This document shows, piece after piece, positions 1 to 5,918 of a stretch of DNA of 8,910 bases. Every line of letters begins with the position of its first letter. The stretch's first letter is position 1. This DNA comes from Schlesneria sp. (GTDB taxonomy: Bacteria; Planctomycetota; Planctomycetia; Planctomycetales; Planctomycetaceae), in NCBI GenBank assembly GCA_025353525.1, contig JANXOO010000736.1:1-8910 (forward strand), in the 5' to 3' direction. The notes under the pieces were generated by a model. That model was given only the letters and a program-made list of their open reading frames with translations. It was not told the origin of the DNA and searched no databases. A program made the position numbers and the translations under genes.

Positions 1-147
1 CATGATGCCAAAGGGGGTGAGTGGCGGCACACGGCGAGCACGGCGACCCCAACGATCCATCCCTGAGCTCGCGCGATCTTCCATGGAGACGGAATTGAGA
101 GGGATCTATGAACTATCGAAGGGCAGGAAAATCGGAGCCACTTTAAT

Positions 148-1056
148 GTGGCCGCGCACGTCACGTATTGCGTGGGAGGGCTGAGTCTGTGCAATTCCAT
201 CGCGGATACATTTGCAGAAAAGTCGCCGGTGATCGTGATCAGCGGAGCACCGGGTATGGACGAACGGCGGTCGAATCCCCTGTTGCATCATCGCGTCCGT
301 GACTTCAACACCCCGCGGGAAGTCTTCGAAAAGATTACGGTGGCCAGTGCGGCACTCGAAGATCCGCTCACCGCGTTTCGCGAAATTGACCGCTGTCTGG
401 AATCGGCAGCGCGTTACAAGCGACCCGTTTATCTTGAATTGCCGCGAGATCACGTCCATTCGGTGTGCCCGTACGATCACGTCCCGAAAATCGAAACCTT
501 TACCAGCGATGCGGACGCTCTGCGAGAATCACTGGCGGAAGCGAAGCGAGCTATCAACGCATGCAAGACGCCGGTCATTATTGCCGGAGTTGAAATGCAC
601 CGTTTTGGCCTGGCTGACGACGTGGTCAGGTTTGCCGAGACGAATTCGATCCCGATGTGCGCAACGCTGCTCGGGAAATCGGTTGTCAGCGAGAAACATC
701 CGCTTTACCTGGGCATTTACGAAGGGGCCATGTGCCGCGACAGCCTGCGAAAATATGTCGAAGAGAGCGATTGCCTGATCATGCCGGGTGCGTTTCTCAC
801 AGACATCGACATGGGGAACTTCACGGCGAATCTCGATCCCGGAAAATGCATCGATTCGACTTCCGAGAGTACACGCATTTCGCACCACCACTTCCACGAC
901 ATCGTCGTGTCCGAGTTCGTCAGGGGACTTGGCGACCTGAAGTTGAAGGTGCCCAGGCGACCGATGCTCGCCAGACCCAAAGGGACTGAAGCGAGATTCG
1001 TGTTGAATGCTGTTTGTGAGCCACGATCTGCACGCTCACGACGAGGCAAGTCATGA
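148..1056 (+). pseudogene. Remnant of a thiamine-diphosphate 2-oxo-acid decarboxylase (pyruvate/indolepyruvate decarboxylase type)
   Basis: The 302-residue frame matches only the middle of a roughly 550-residue ThDP decarboxylase. Residues 5-15 ([11 protein letters not shown]) and 24-36 ([13 protein letters not shown]) are the end part of the N-terminal PYR-domain core. Residues 44-53 ([10 protein letters not shown]) hold the two adjacent histidines that serve catalysis in pyruvate decarboxylases. Residues 88-100 ([13 protein letters not shown]) close that domain, and about 120-260 form the central domain ([24 protein letters not shown]). Missing are the first 70 or so residues, including the conserved glutamate that activates the cofactor, and the entire C-terminal domain with the GDG...N cofactor/Mg motif. 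The last 20 residues are arginine/serine-rich and resemble nothing in the family. The frame opens at a GTG with no convincing ribosome-binding site, and in-frame stops lie upstream at 64 and 109. An active enzyme is not credible. Which 2-oxo acid the ancestor used cannot be decided. Confidence 0.85.
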
Positions 1057-1340
1057 TTCAGGGAAAGGGTTCGACCGATTACGGAATCGGCAGCGCATTA
1101 GCCAGGATCGTGCAAACCGTTTTGTACGACCAACGAGCGATTTTAACTGTCTGTGCTCGCGAAAATGAAGTCGAAGGGGCACATCGCGTGACCGTTTCAC
1201 TGCCGAGAATCGTCGGCGGGTCGGGCGAGATCGGTACCGTGCCGATCGACATGGTGCCGATCGACATGGTGCCGACGGAACGAGATGCATTTCGCCGCAG
1301 CCTGTCAATTCACGCCGAAGCACAGGCGGCAACAGAATGA
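1053..1340 (+). pseudogene. C-terminal remnant of L-lactate dehydrogenase
   Basis: The 95-residue frame aligns by eye with the final quarter of bacterial L-lactate dehydrogenases. GKGSTDYGIGSALARIV near the start corresponds to the conserved KGAT-YYAIG-ALARIV helix. RAILTV follows, then VTVSLPRIVGGSGEIGTV, which corresponds to the conserved strand/turn before the terminal helix, and then the terminal helix itself. The NAD-binding Rossmann half (GxGxxG), the substrate arginine and the catalytic histidine are absent, so this cannot work alone. The ATG overlaps the stop of the preceding decarboxylase remnant (ATGA). The frame is open upstream to a stop at 1017, but those extra residues do not resemble the family. 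An exact 15-bp duplication adds five residues (PIDMV twice) just before the terminal helix. I read it as the tail of a gene whose front was deleted when it was joined to the decarboxylase piece. The match to the dehydrogenase tail is clear; the history is inferred. Confidence 0.8.
1241..1270 (+). repeat. 15-bp tandem duplication inside the lactate dehydrogenase remnant
   Basis: The unit gccgatcgacatggt occurs twice in exact succession (1241-1255 and 1256-1270) and is followed by a partial third start (gccga). It keeps the reading frame and repeats five residues, PIDMV. Exact identity suggests a recent slippage event. Confidence 0.9.
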
Positions 1341-1357
1341 ACCGACTTCGGTCGTTC
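1339..1357. terminator. Weak hairpin with a UUCG loop between convergent genes
   Basis: Four pairs cgac/gtcg (1343-1346 and 1351-1354) close a ttcg loop, giving the very stable C(UUCG)G tetraloop on the plus-strand transcript. A bulged C and three more pairs (gaa/ttc) extend it. It overlaps the stop codon of the dehydrogenase remnant and lies between two converging reading frames, which fits a transcription end. No T-run follows on the plus strand, and only a loosely T-rich stretch follows on the minus strand, so the call is weak. Confidence 0.3.
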
Positions 1358-1429
1358 GATCGCACGGCAAATGGCAGAGTTCGAATTTGTCGAACATTGG
1401 AGACAGGTCACTGATGTCGTTGCGAGAAA

Positions 1430-1651
1430 CTATTGCGGGGCAGGGGTCGGCACTGTTTCATTTGCGGTAAACCCCGACGCCTTATGTGAACCGTCGCAGA
1501 ACGGGCGGTTTTTTGACTCGCCGCAACGGCACAGCGCGATCGTTTCCTTACCTGCCGTGTCGAACCGGTTGCCGCAGTGGTCGGTCAGCGAAATCGGGCC
1601 CGTGACCAGTAGCGGGCCGTTTTCTCGTGTTTTGATCGTGATTTCGGACAT
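1430..1651 (-). CDS. CDGSH-type iron-sulfur protein
   Basis: This small protein of 73 residues carries the single CDGSH zinc-finger-like motif that binds a [2Fe-2S] cluster through three cysteines and one histidine. The ligands are visible as C41, C43, C52 and H56 in CRCGESKNRPFCDGSH (residues 41-56). Residues 1-30 give the usual strand-rich lead (ITIKTRENGPLLVTGPI). There is no signal peptide or membrane anchor, so it should be cytosolic. The ATG at 1651-1649 is preceded on the minus strand by AAGGA (plus-strand 1661-1665) at about 9 nt, and the stop is TAG at 1430-1432. The gene stands alone, convergent to the decayed genes on its left and divergent from the methyltransferase pair on its right. 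Bacterial members are thought to act in electron transfer, iron-sulfur handling or redox sensing, and the partner here is unknown. Identification of the fold is firm; the biological role is not. Confidence 0.93.
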   Translation of the reverse strand: MSEITIKTRENGPLLVTGPISLTDHCGNRFDTAGKETIALCRCGESKNRPFCDGSHKASGFTANETVPTPAPQ

Positions 1652-1677
1652 CGCTGATTTCCTTATGCTGGAATGGA

Positions 1678-1691
1678 TTTTTACGTAAAAA
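1678..1691. promoter_or_regulatory. Perfect 14-bp palindrome TTTTTACGTAAAAA upstream of the CDGSH gene
   Basis: The sequence is its own reverse complement over 14 bases. Its near edge lies 26 bp before the start codon of the CDGSH gene. That position overlaps where the -10 region or transcription start would be expected, so a dimeric regulator binding here could block transcription. AT-rich palindromes of this size can also arise by chance in promoter DNA. No regulator gene is adjacent. Confidence 0.3.
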
Positions 1692-1705
1692 ATTCAGAAC
1701 CCGAT

Positions 1706-1729
1706 GACCGGTCGCACCTGAACCGGTTC
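1706..1729. promoter_or_regulatory. Pair of ACCGGT-centred palindromes in the divergent intergenic region
   Basis: Two perfect palindromes, gaccggtc (1706-1713) and gaaccggttc (1720-1729), share the core ACCGGT with centres 15 bp apart. They lie 55-78 bp upstream of the CDGSH start codon. Repeated symmetrical half-sites in a divergent promoter region are typical of operators, but no factor is identified and the function is inferred. Confidence 0.25.
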
Positions 1730-1835
1730 GTTGCATGCGAATCTTACACACTCGGATGGATCAGATGAAAGCAACCGTGTACGCTTCCTTGAAATCGCGC
1801 GGCATGGGATGAGACATTTGCAGAAGCTGAACTTT

Positions 1836-1870
1836 CGATGGAATGCCAAGCGGCGAATGATGTTCCATCG
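1836..1870 (+). repeat. Inverted repeat (8-bp arms, 19-bp loop) ahead of the PCMT gene
   Basis: The arms cgatggaa (1836-1843) and ttccatcg (1863-1870) pair perfectly around a 19-nt loop. If the transcript of the PCMT gene begins upstream of here, this would form a hairpin in its leader about 90 nt before the start codon. It could equally be a chance repeat. Confidence 0.35.
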
Positions 1871-1957
1871 CGATCCGCGGAAACGGGCTTTCGATGAATG
1901 CCTCATTCCTGGCCTCGTGCGGAATACAATCGCGACACGCCTCGCAAGGAACGGACG

Positions 1958-3190
1958 ATGCAACTCCGCTGGAATGACTTCCGCACGCTGTTGATGCTGG
2001 TGATTGCCGGTCTGGTGATGTCAGAACACGCCGCTTTGGCCCAGAAGAATGAAGCGTATCGTAAAGCCCGCTTTAAAATGGTCTCCGAATATATCGAACG
2101 GGAAGGAATTACGAACGATCGGGTTTTGTCGAGCATGCGTCAGGTGCCGCGACACGAATTTGTCTCGGAAAAACTTCGCCCCGATGCGTACCTTGATGCC
2201 TCGCTGCCAATCGGATTCAAGCAAACGATTTCTCCGCCGTTCGTCGTCGCCTACATGACGCAAATCATCGATCCTCAGCCCGAGGATCGCGTGTTGGAAA
2301 TCGGAACCGGTAGCGGGTATCAGGCGGCCGTCCTGTCTGGCCTCGTCAAGGAAGTCTATTCGATCGAAATCGTCGAAACGCTGGGCAAGGCCGCGGCGGA
2401 ACGGCTCGGTCGCCTCAAATATAACAACGTCAAAACGAAAATCGGCGACGGTTACCAGGGCTGGGAAGAACATGCTCCGTTCGACAAGATCATCGTGACC
2501 TGTTCGCCAGAAAATGTGCCTCAACGACTGATCGACCAGTTGAAGGAGGGCGGTCGATTGCTGATTCCACTCGGCGAACGCTATCAGCAGGTATTTCATC
2601 AGTTCGAAAAGCATGATGGAAAACTCGACGAAAAAACTTTGATTTCGACCATGTTCGTTCCGATGACGGGACAATCGGAAGAACAGCGCCGCGTCAAACC
2701 GGATCCGCTGCACCCGAAGATTCTGAACGGGAACTTTGAGAGCGACGACAACAACGACGGCTATGCCGACCATTGGCATCACCTGAGGCTTTCGACGCTG
2801 GTTGATGTCGATGCACCAGAAGGCCGCCGCTGCATTTTGTTTGAGGCGACCGAGCGAGGTCGACTTGCGCAAGGATTGCAGGCGGCTGCGGTTGACGGGA
2901 CAAAAATCGGGTCATTGCAAGTTCACGTTCAATACAAAACGGACGATGTCCTTGCCGGGAAAGAAGATCACGAAGTGGCAACAGTGATGTTTCATTTCTA
3001 CGACGAAAACCGACGGGCATTCGATACCGTTTCGTTAGGAGCATGGAGCGGCACGCAAAACTGGACCGAAGTTAACAAAACGATCACTGTTCCACCAAAA
3101 ACGCGGGAAATGATCATCCGTATCGGGTTAAACGGTGCCACGGGCAAACTTTGGCTGGATGATCTGAAGTTCGTTCCGAGGCCTCGATGA
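1958..3190 (+). CDS. Exported protein-L-isoaspartate O-methyltransferase family protein with C-terminal jelly-roll domain
   Basis: The family transfers a methyl group from S-adenosylmethionine to isoaspartyl residues in damaged proteins so that they can revert to aspartate. The product has 410 residues, about twice the usual 210. Residues 1-28 form a signal peptide: basic start, hydrophobic 11-21 (LLMLVIAGLVM), and cleavage suggested after A-L-A at 26-28. Residues about 40-240 are the PCMT domain: VPRHEFV (63-69), the substrate-loop region IGFKQTISPPFVVAYM (85-100), SAM motif I RVLEIGTGSGYQ (111-122), the acidic IEIVE (136-140), and GGRLLIPLGERYQ (198-210). Residues about 253-410 resemble a galactose-binding or CBM-like jelly-roll: it opens ILNGNFES and closes with GLNGATGKLWLDDLKF. 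The ATG at 1958 has AAGGA at 1946-1950. An in-frame ATG at 1898 would bury the signal peptide, so I rejected it. The gene overlaps the following methyltransferase gene by 4 bp. Export raises the question of the SAM source, so the true substrate is uncertain. Confidence 0.9.
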   Translation: MQLRWNDFRTLLMLVIAGLVMSEHAALAQKNEAYRKARFKMVSEYIEREGITNDRVLSSMRQVPRHEFVSEKLRPDAYLDASLPIGFKQTISPPFVVAYMTQIIDPQPEDRVLEIGTGSGYQAAVLSGLVKEVYSIEIVETLGKAAAERLGRLKYNNVKTKIGDGYQGWEEHAPFDKIIVTCSPENVPQRLIDQLKEGGRLLIPLGERYQQVFHQFEKHDGKLDEKTLISTMFVPMTGQSEEQRRVKPDPLHPKILNGNFESDDNNDGYADHWHHLRLSTLVDVDAPEGRRCILFEATERGRLAQGLQAAAVDGTKIGSLQVHVQYKTDDVLAGKEDHEVATVMFHFYDENRRAFDTVSLGAWSGTQNWTEVNKTITVPPKTREMIIRIGLNGATGKLWLDDLKFVPRPR

Positions 3191-5523
3191 GCCGCGACAA
3201 GTCGGGTTTGGCGGACGAATCGTTGCGACGCTGGTGCATCGAGTCTGTCACGCTGGTCCGCCAAACATTCGCGCGTCATCATCATCTGCAACCGAAACAA
3301 GACCCATCCACCGACCTGACCGAATCGATCGTCGAAGACGCCGCGTTTCTTCGGATACGGCGAAATCGGGGGTTGAACGAATACCAGACGGGGGACAACC
3401 CTCGCTCGCCCGGCGGTGCGGGCGACATTTCAGAACAACTCAGTGCCTCGTGCCCGCTGGACGCGATGGCACCTCCCGAGCAACTGGGGACACTGCACGA
3501 GTGTTTGATCGGATTGAGAAATCAATGGGACTCGTCAGGGGCACGGCGCAGTTCGAAGTCGCGAAAAACGAATGGCGTATATTACACGCCCCGCTATGTC
3601 ATTGATGACATGGTTCGACGGACCATCGGCCCGCGACTGATCGGGGCGACTCCGGAAAACTTCCGGTGTCTCAGAATTCTGGATCCAGCGGCGGGATGCG
3701 GCGCGTTTCTGATTGCTGCCTGTCGTTTTTTGATGGAATGGCACCTCGACTGGTACATTCGGCATGACCCTGCTGAACATTCTGGTGATGTCTTGCAGGC
3801 CGAACATGGCTGGAAATTGACACTCAATAAAGGTCGCCAGATCCTGACGGACTGTATCTTCGGTGTTGATCTCGATCCGGGAGCCGTGGCTGTCACACGC
3901 CGAATTCTATGGCTGACGCTGCAAGATTTCACGGAATCAATACGTGCGTCCGAGCGTTCCGAACCGGACTGGGACGAACTTGTGACCAACGTCAAATGCG
4001 GTCATTCTCTGAATGGTGACGGTTTCGCAAAACCGGTCACGTCACGGCAAGACTCGGCTGGCGCGTCGTCGTTTCATTGGACTCGCGAGTTTCCCGGAAT
4101 TTCGGAGGAAGGGGGTTTCGATGTGATCCTCGGCAATCCGCCGTACCGGCGGGAACGGGATTTCAAAACACAACTCGATGAAATCGCGGCAACTCCATTC
4201 GGTCGAAAGTACCAGTCTCCGCGAATGGACTTGTGGTATTTTTTCCTCCATCGCGGTATCGAACTTTTGAAAAATGGCGGGACACTTGCATTCATCACCA
4301 GCGCCTACTGGATTCGAGGAAATGGAGCCGACAAACTGATGGCTGCATTGCGGGACGACGTTCACCTGGACGACATCTTCCTGCTGGGAAATCACCCTGT
4401 GTTTGCGGGAGTATCAGGGCAGCACTCGATCCTGACCATGACGAAGTCCAATTCCAACAGGGAAACGACGATTCGGATCGCACCGGCCAAGCCAGGACGC
4501 TCGGCAGAACCACTCTTTAACGGTGAGGTCCCGATTCGAACAATCGTCAAACCACCGGACAAGTTGTTCCGCGATGGCCGCCTGGATACCTCACCTGCTG
4601 CGGATTCGCTGCTTGAAAAACTGGATGCCTGCTCACGACTGGGGGAGTTCGGCAAGGTGCGTCAGGGGATTGCCGAAAACCCGGCGGCGATCAGTCGCGC
4701 GACACTCGAACGATTTCATGAACATCCACTTTCACAATCATGGCAATCGGGTGAGGGTGTTTTTTCGCTCAGTGATGCCGAAGCGAAGACGTTGTTGCCT
4801 GGCGAAGCGAATCGGAAATTGCTTCGACCCTACTACGATCTTTGCGATTTGGGCCGATACCGGTTAGCGGCAAGTCCGTCGCGTCAATTGATTTACTCGA
4901 CCCGAAAAACGTGTCCCGACATTGAGGTGTTTCCACAACTGCAACAGCATCTGGCACGGTTTCGCCCGATCATGGACGCGAGGCGAGAAACGATCCGCGG
5001 AAGTAACTGCTGGTGGCACTTGCACTGGCCGCGTGACGAGTCACTGTGGCTCGCTGACAAACTGGTTGCACTTCAAATGGCGACTCGGCCCGGTTTCGTT
5101 CCGACATTCGGTCCCGCCTATGTTACATTCAGCGCAAACGTATTCGTCCCGGAGAAAGAAACACGCGAAGACCTGAAGTATTTCTGTGGACTTCTCAATT
5201 CCCGAGTCCTTTGGGCCTGGTTTGCCTTGCATGCCAAGCGTCGCGGGATCGGACTGGAACTGAACGGGCATGTTCTTGAACGAGCACCGATGCGGCGGAT
5301 CGATTTCGGGAAAACGAGCGACGTTTCGCAGCATGACGAACTGGTGGCACTCGTCGACCGAAGAATGTCGCTGCAGCCTTCAGAAGTGGACGCGAAAACA
5401 AACGGCATGCCTCACGATAATTGCGATATCGACGAAGTCGAATCGCAAATTGACCATGCCGTGATGTTGCTCTATGGGCTTAGCCCTGAAGACGCTGATC
5501 TCGTCGCTGAATTCACCGTGTGA
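3187..5523 (+). CDS. Adenine-specific DNA methyltransferase, Eco57I/TaqI type, with target-recognition region
   Basis: This 778-residue protein should methylate adenine N6 in a specific DNA site using S-adenosylmethionine. Residues 131-143 (VYYTPRYVIDDMV) are motif X. Residues 166-174 (DPAAGCGAF) are SAM-binding motif I, GVDLDP (226-231) is the acidic motif after it, and NPPY (317-320) is the catalytic motif IV. YFFLHRGIELLKNGGTLAFI (351-370) follows as in the Eco57I family. From about 485 onward the protein looks like a TaqI-type specificity region: GKVRQGI (489-495), the LKYFCGLLNSRVLWAWF stretch (663-679), and LNGHVLERAP (692-701). It ends with the family tail IDHAVMLLYGLSPEDADLV (755-773). 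The first 125 residues contain a short piece like the pre-catalytic helices (FLRIRRNRGL, 54-63) but no nuclease motif that I can see. The ATG overlaps the previous stop (ATGA), with GAGG at 3178-3181 as ribosome-binding site. No restriction endonuclease gene lies nearby. It may be an orphan methyltransferase, a shortened type IIG enzyme, or part of a defence set beyond the window. Confidence 0.9.
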   Translation: MSRDKSGLADESLRRWCIESVTLVRQTFARHHHLQPKQDPSTDLTESIVEDAAFLRIRRNRGLNEYQTGDNPRSPGGAGDISEQLSASCPLDAMAPPEQLGTLHECLIGLRNQWDSSGARRSSKSRKTNGVYYTPRYVIDDMVRRTIGPRLIGATPENFRCLRILDPAAGCGAFLIAACRFLMEWHLDWYIRHDPAEHSGDVLQAEHGWKLTLNKGRQILTDCIFGVDLDPGAVAVTRRILWLTLQDFTESIRASERSEPDWDELVTNVKCGHSLNGDGFAKPVTSRQDSAGASSFHWTREFPGISEEGGFDVILGNPPYRRERDFKTQLDEIAATPFGRKYQSPRMDLWYFFLHRGIELLKNGGTLAFITSAYWIRGNGADKLMAALRDDVHLDDIFLLGNHPVFAGVSGQHSILTMTKSNSNRETTIRIAPAKPGRSAEPLFNGEVPIRTIVKPPDKLFRDGRLDTSPAADSLLEKLDACSRLGEFGKVRQGIAENPAAISRATLERFHEHPLSQSWQSGEGVFSLSDAEAKTLLPGEANRKLLRPYYDLCDLGRYRLAASPSRQLIYSTRKTCPDIEVFPQLQQHLARFRPIMDARRETIRGSNCWWHLHWPRDESLWLADKLVALQMATRPGFVPTFGPAYVTFSANVFVPEKETREDLKYFCGLLNSRVLWAWFALHAKRRGIGLELNGHVLERAPMRRIDFGKTSDVSQHDELVALVDRRMSLQPSEVDAKTNGMPHDNCDIDEVESQIDHAVMLLYGLSPEDADLVAEFTV

Positions 5524-5539
5524 TTTTTGGATCACAATT

Positions 5540-5558
5540 TCCCCTCTTTCTCAGGGGA
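5540..5558 (+). terminator. Possible weak hairpin after the DNA methyltransferase gene
   Basis: Six pairs (tcccct 5540-5545 with agggga 5553-5558) enclose a 7-nt loop, 16 bp after the stop codon. There is no T-run behind it, so it is at best a weak or Rho-assisted terminator. Confidence 0.25.
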
Positions 5559-5575
5559 TCTTCGCACAGCACTCC

Positions 5576-5644
5576 CGTGTTACCCATGTTCCATTCCACG
5601 TGTTACCCATGTCCTATTCCACGTGTTACCCTTGTGTCCAGTTT
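5576..5644 (+). repeat. 23-bp tandem repeat, about 2.7 copies
   Basis: Copies begin at 5576, 5599 and 5622 with the shared core cgtgttaccc(a/t)tgt. Copies 1 and 2 agree at 21 of 23 positions. Copy 3 agrees at 13 of its first 14 and then diverges. Read on the other strand the core is acatgggtaacacg. Closely spaced short repeats of this sort are typical of the ends of some transposable elements, where they are binding sites for a DDE transposase (IS21- and IS481-like elements are known for internal terminal repeats). No transposase gene is present, so this would be a solo end or remnant. The repeat is directly visible; the origin is inferred. Confidence 0.85.
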
Positions 5645-5649
5645 GTACC

Positions 5650-5805
5650 GTCCCTCGACAGGATCGCCGAATCGCAAAACAGCGTTTGTCTTAACGGGGG
5701 CAAGAATAGTCAATACACGAGCCACGTTCGTCGAAATCTTCGTCCGTATGGATGCCGTGGGCAACATGTTAACAGGGTTCCGCTACGGCGATCCTGTCGA
5801 GGGAC
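5650..5805. repeat. 20-bp perfect inverted repeat flanking 116 bp
   Basis: The left arm gtccctcgacaggatcgccg (5650-5669) is the exact reverse complement of the right arm at 5786-5805. The 116-bp interior carries no recognisable gene. It begins 5 bp after the last tandem-repeat copy. Length and symmetry suit a small non-autonomous element or terminal repeats of a decayed one. No target-site duplication is visible outside the arms. The structure could also fold as a long stem in RNA. Confidence 0.75.
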
Positions 5806-5842
5806 CGCCAAGGCGACTTCAGGCGAAGATACAGGCTCAAGT

Positions 5843-5872
5843 TTGACACTTTTCGCTTTGGCTCCGTAGAAT
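5843..5872 (+). promoter_or_regulatory. Near-consensus sigma70-type promoter for argB
   Basis: A perfect -35 box TTGACA (5843-5848) and a -10 box TAGAAT (5867-5872, five of six consensus bases) are separated by 18 bp. Transcription would start near 5879, giving an untranslated leader of about 40 nt before the argB ATG at 5919. It lies downstream of the repeat debris and so gives the arginine genes a start of their own. Whether this consensus applies to the main sigma factor of this organism is assumed. Confidence 0.6.
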
Positions 5873-5918
5873 TGCCGTTTTTCCTGTTTTGCTCCTCAAT
5901 TTGTATCGCTCACGATTT

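Larger units (their letters stand above)
1652..1957. other. Divergent intergenic region between the CDGSH gene and the PCMT gene
   Basis: This stretch of 306 bp has no credible gene; the short open frames in it match nothing I know and lack good start signals. It holds several palindromes: 1678-1691, the pair at 1706-1713 and 1720-1729, and a spaced hairpin with arms 1836-1843 and 1863-1870. Both flanking genes start from it in opposite directions, so it should contain both promoters. I could not pick a convincing -35/-10 pair for either. Confidence 0.6.
5524..5842. other. Non-coding gap with repeat structure, probably mobile-element debris
   Basis: About 320 bp separate the DNA methyltransferase gene from the argB promoter. 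Open frames cross the gap (for example 5520-5846), but they run through the tandem repeats, resemble no protein family I know, and lack ribosome-binding sites. The DNA holds a weak hairpin, 23-bp tandem repeats and a long-spaced perfect inverted repeat, each listed separately. Confidence 0.6.

Noticed and set aside
83..148. Frame-shifted start of the decarboxylase remnant ([12 protein letters not shown], another frame)
   Set aside because: There is a faint likeness to the region just before VTYCVGG in the family, but the spacing is wrong and the match too short to call a frameshift.
1789..1817. Promoter with TTGAAA for the PCMT gene
   Set aside because: The -35 is acceptable, but nothing at 16-18 bp spacing resembles a -10 box.
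1898..1957. Upstream ATG for the PCMT gene
   Set aside because: It would place 20 charged residues before the signal peptide, and it lacks the good AAGGA that precedes the ATG at 1958.
1731..1994. Small protein genes on either strand in the divergent gap
   Set aside because: The open frames on both strands have no family likeness and no good ribosome-binding sites, and they overlap the true start of the PCMT gene.
2021..2872. Long open frame on the minus strand opposite the PCMT gene
   Set aside because: It lies wholly inside a well-supported gene on the plus strand, resembles no family, and is the usual by-product of codon bias on the opposite strand.
5576..5644. CRISPR array
   Set aside because: The repeats directly abut with no spacers, there are fewer than three full copies, and no cas genes are present.
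5650..5805. Complete miniature transposon with target-site duplication
   Set aside because: No matching direct repeat flanks the two arms, so I list only the inverted repeat itself.
5520..5846. 108-residue plus-strand open frame after the DNA methyltransferase gene
   Set aside because: It runs through the tandem repeats and one inverted-repeat arm, has no ribosome-binding site, and its translation matches nothing I recognise.
5889..5918. TTG start for argB
   Set aside because: The ten added residues do not fit the family, no ribosome-binding site precedes it, and it lies only about 10 nt after the predicted transcription start.
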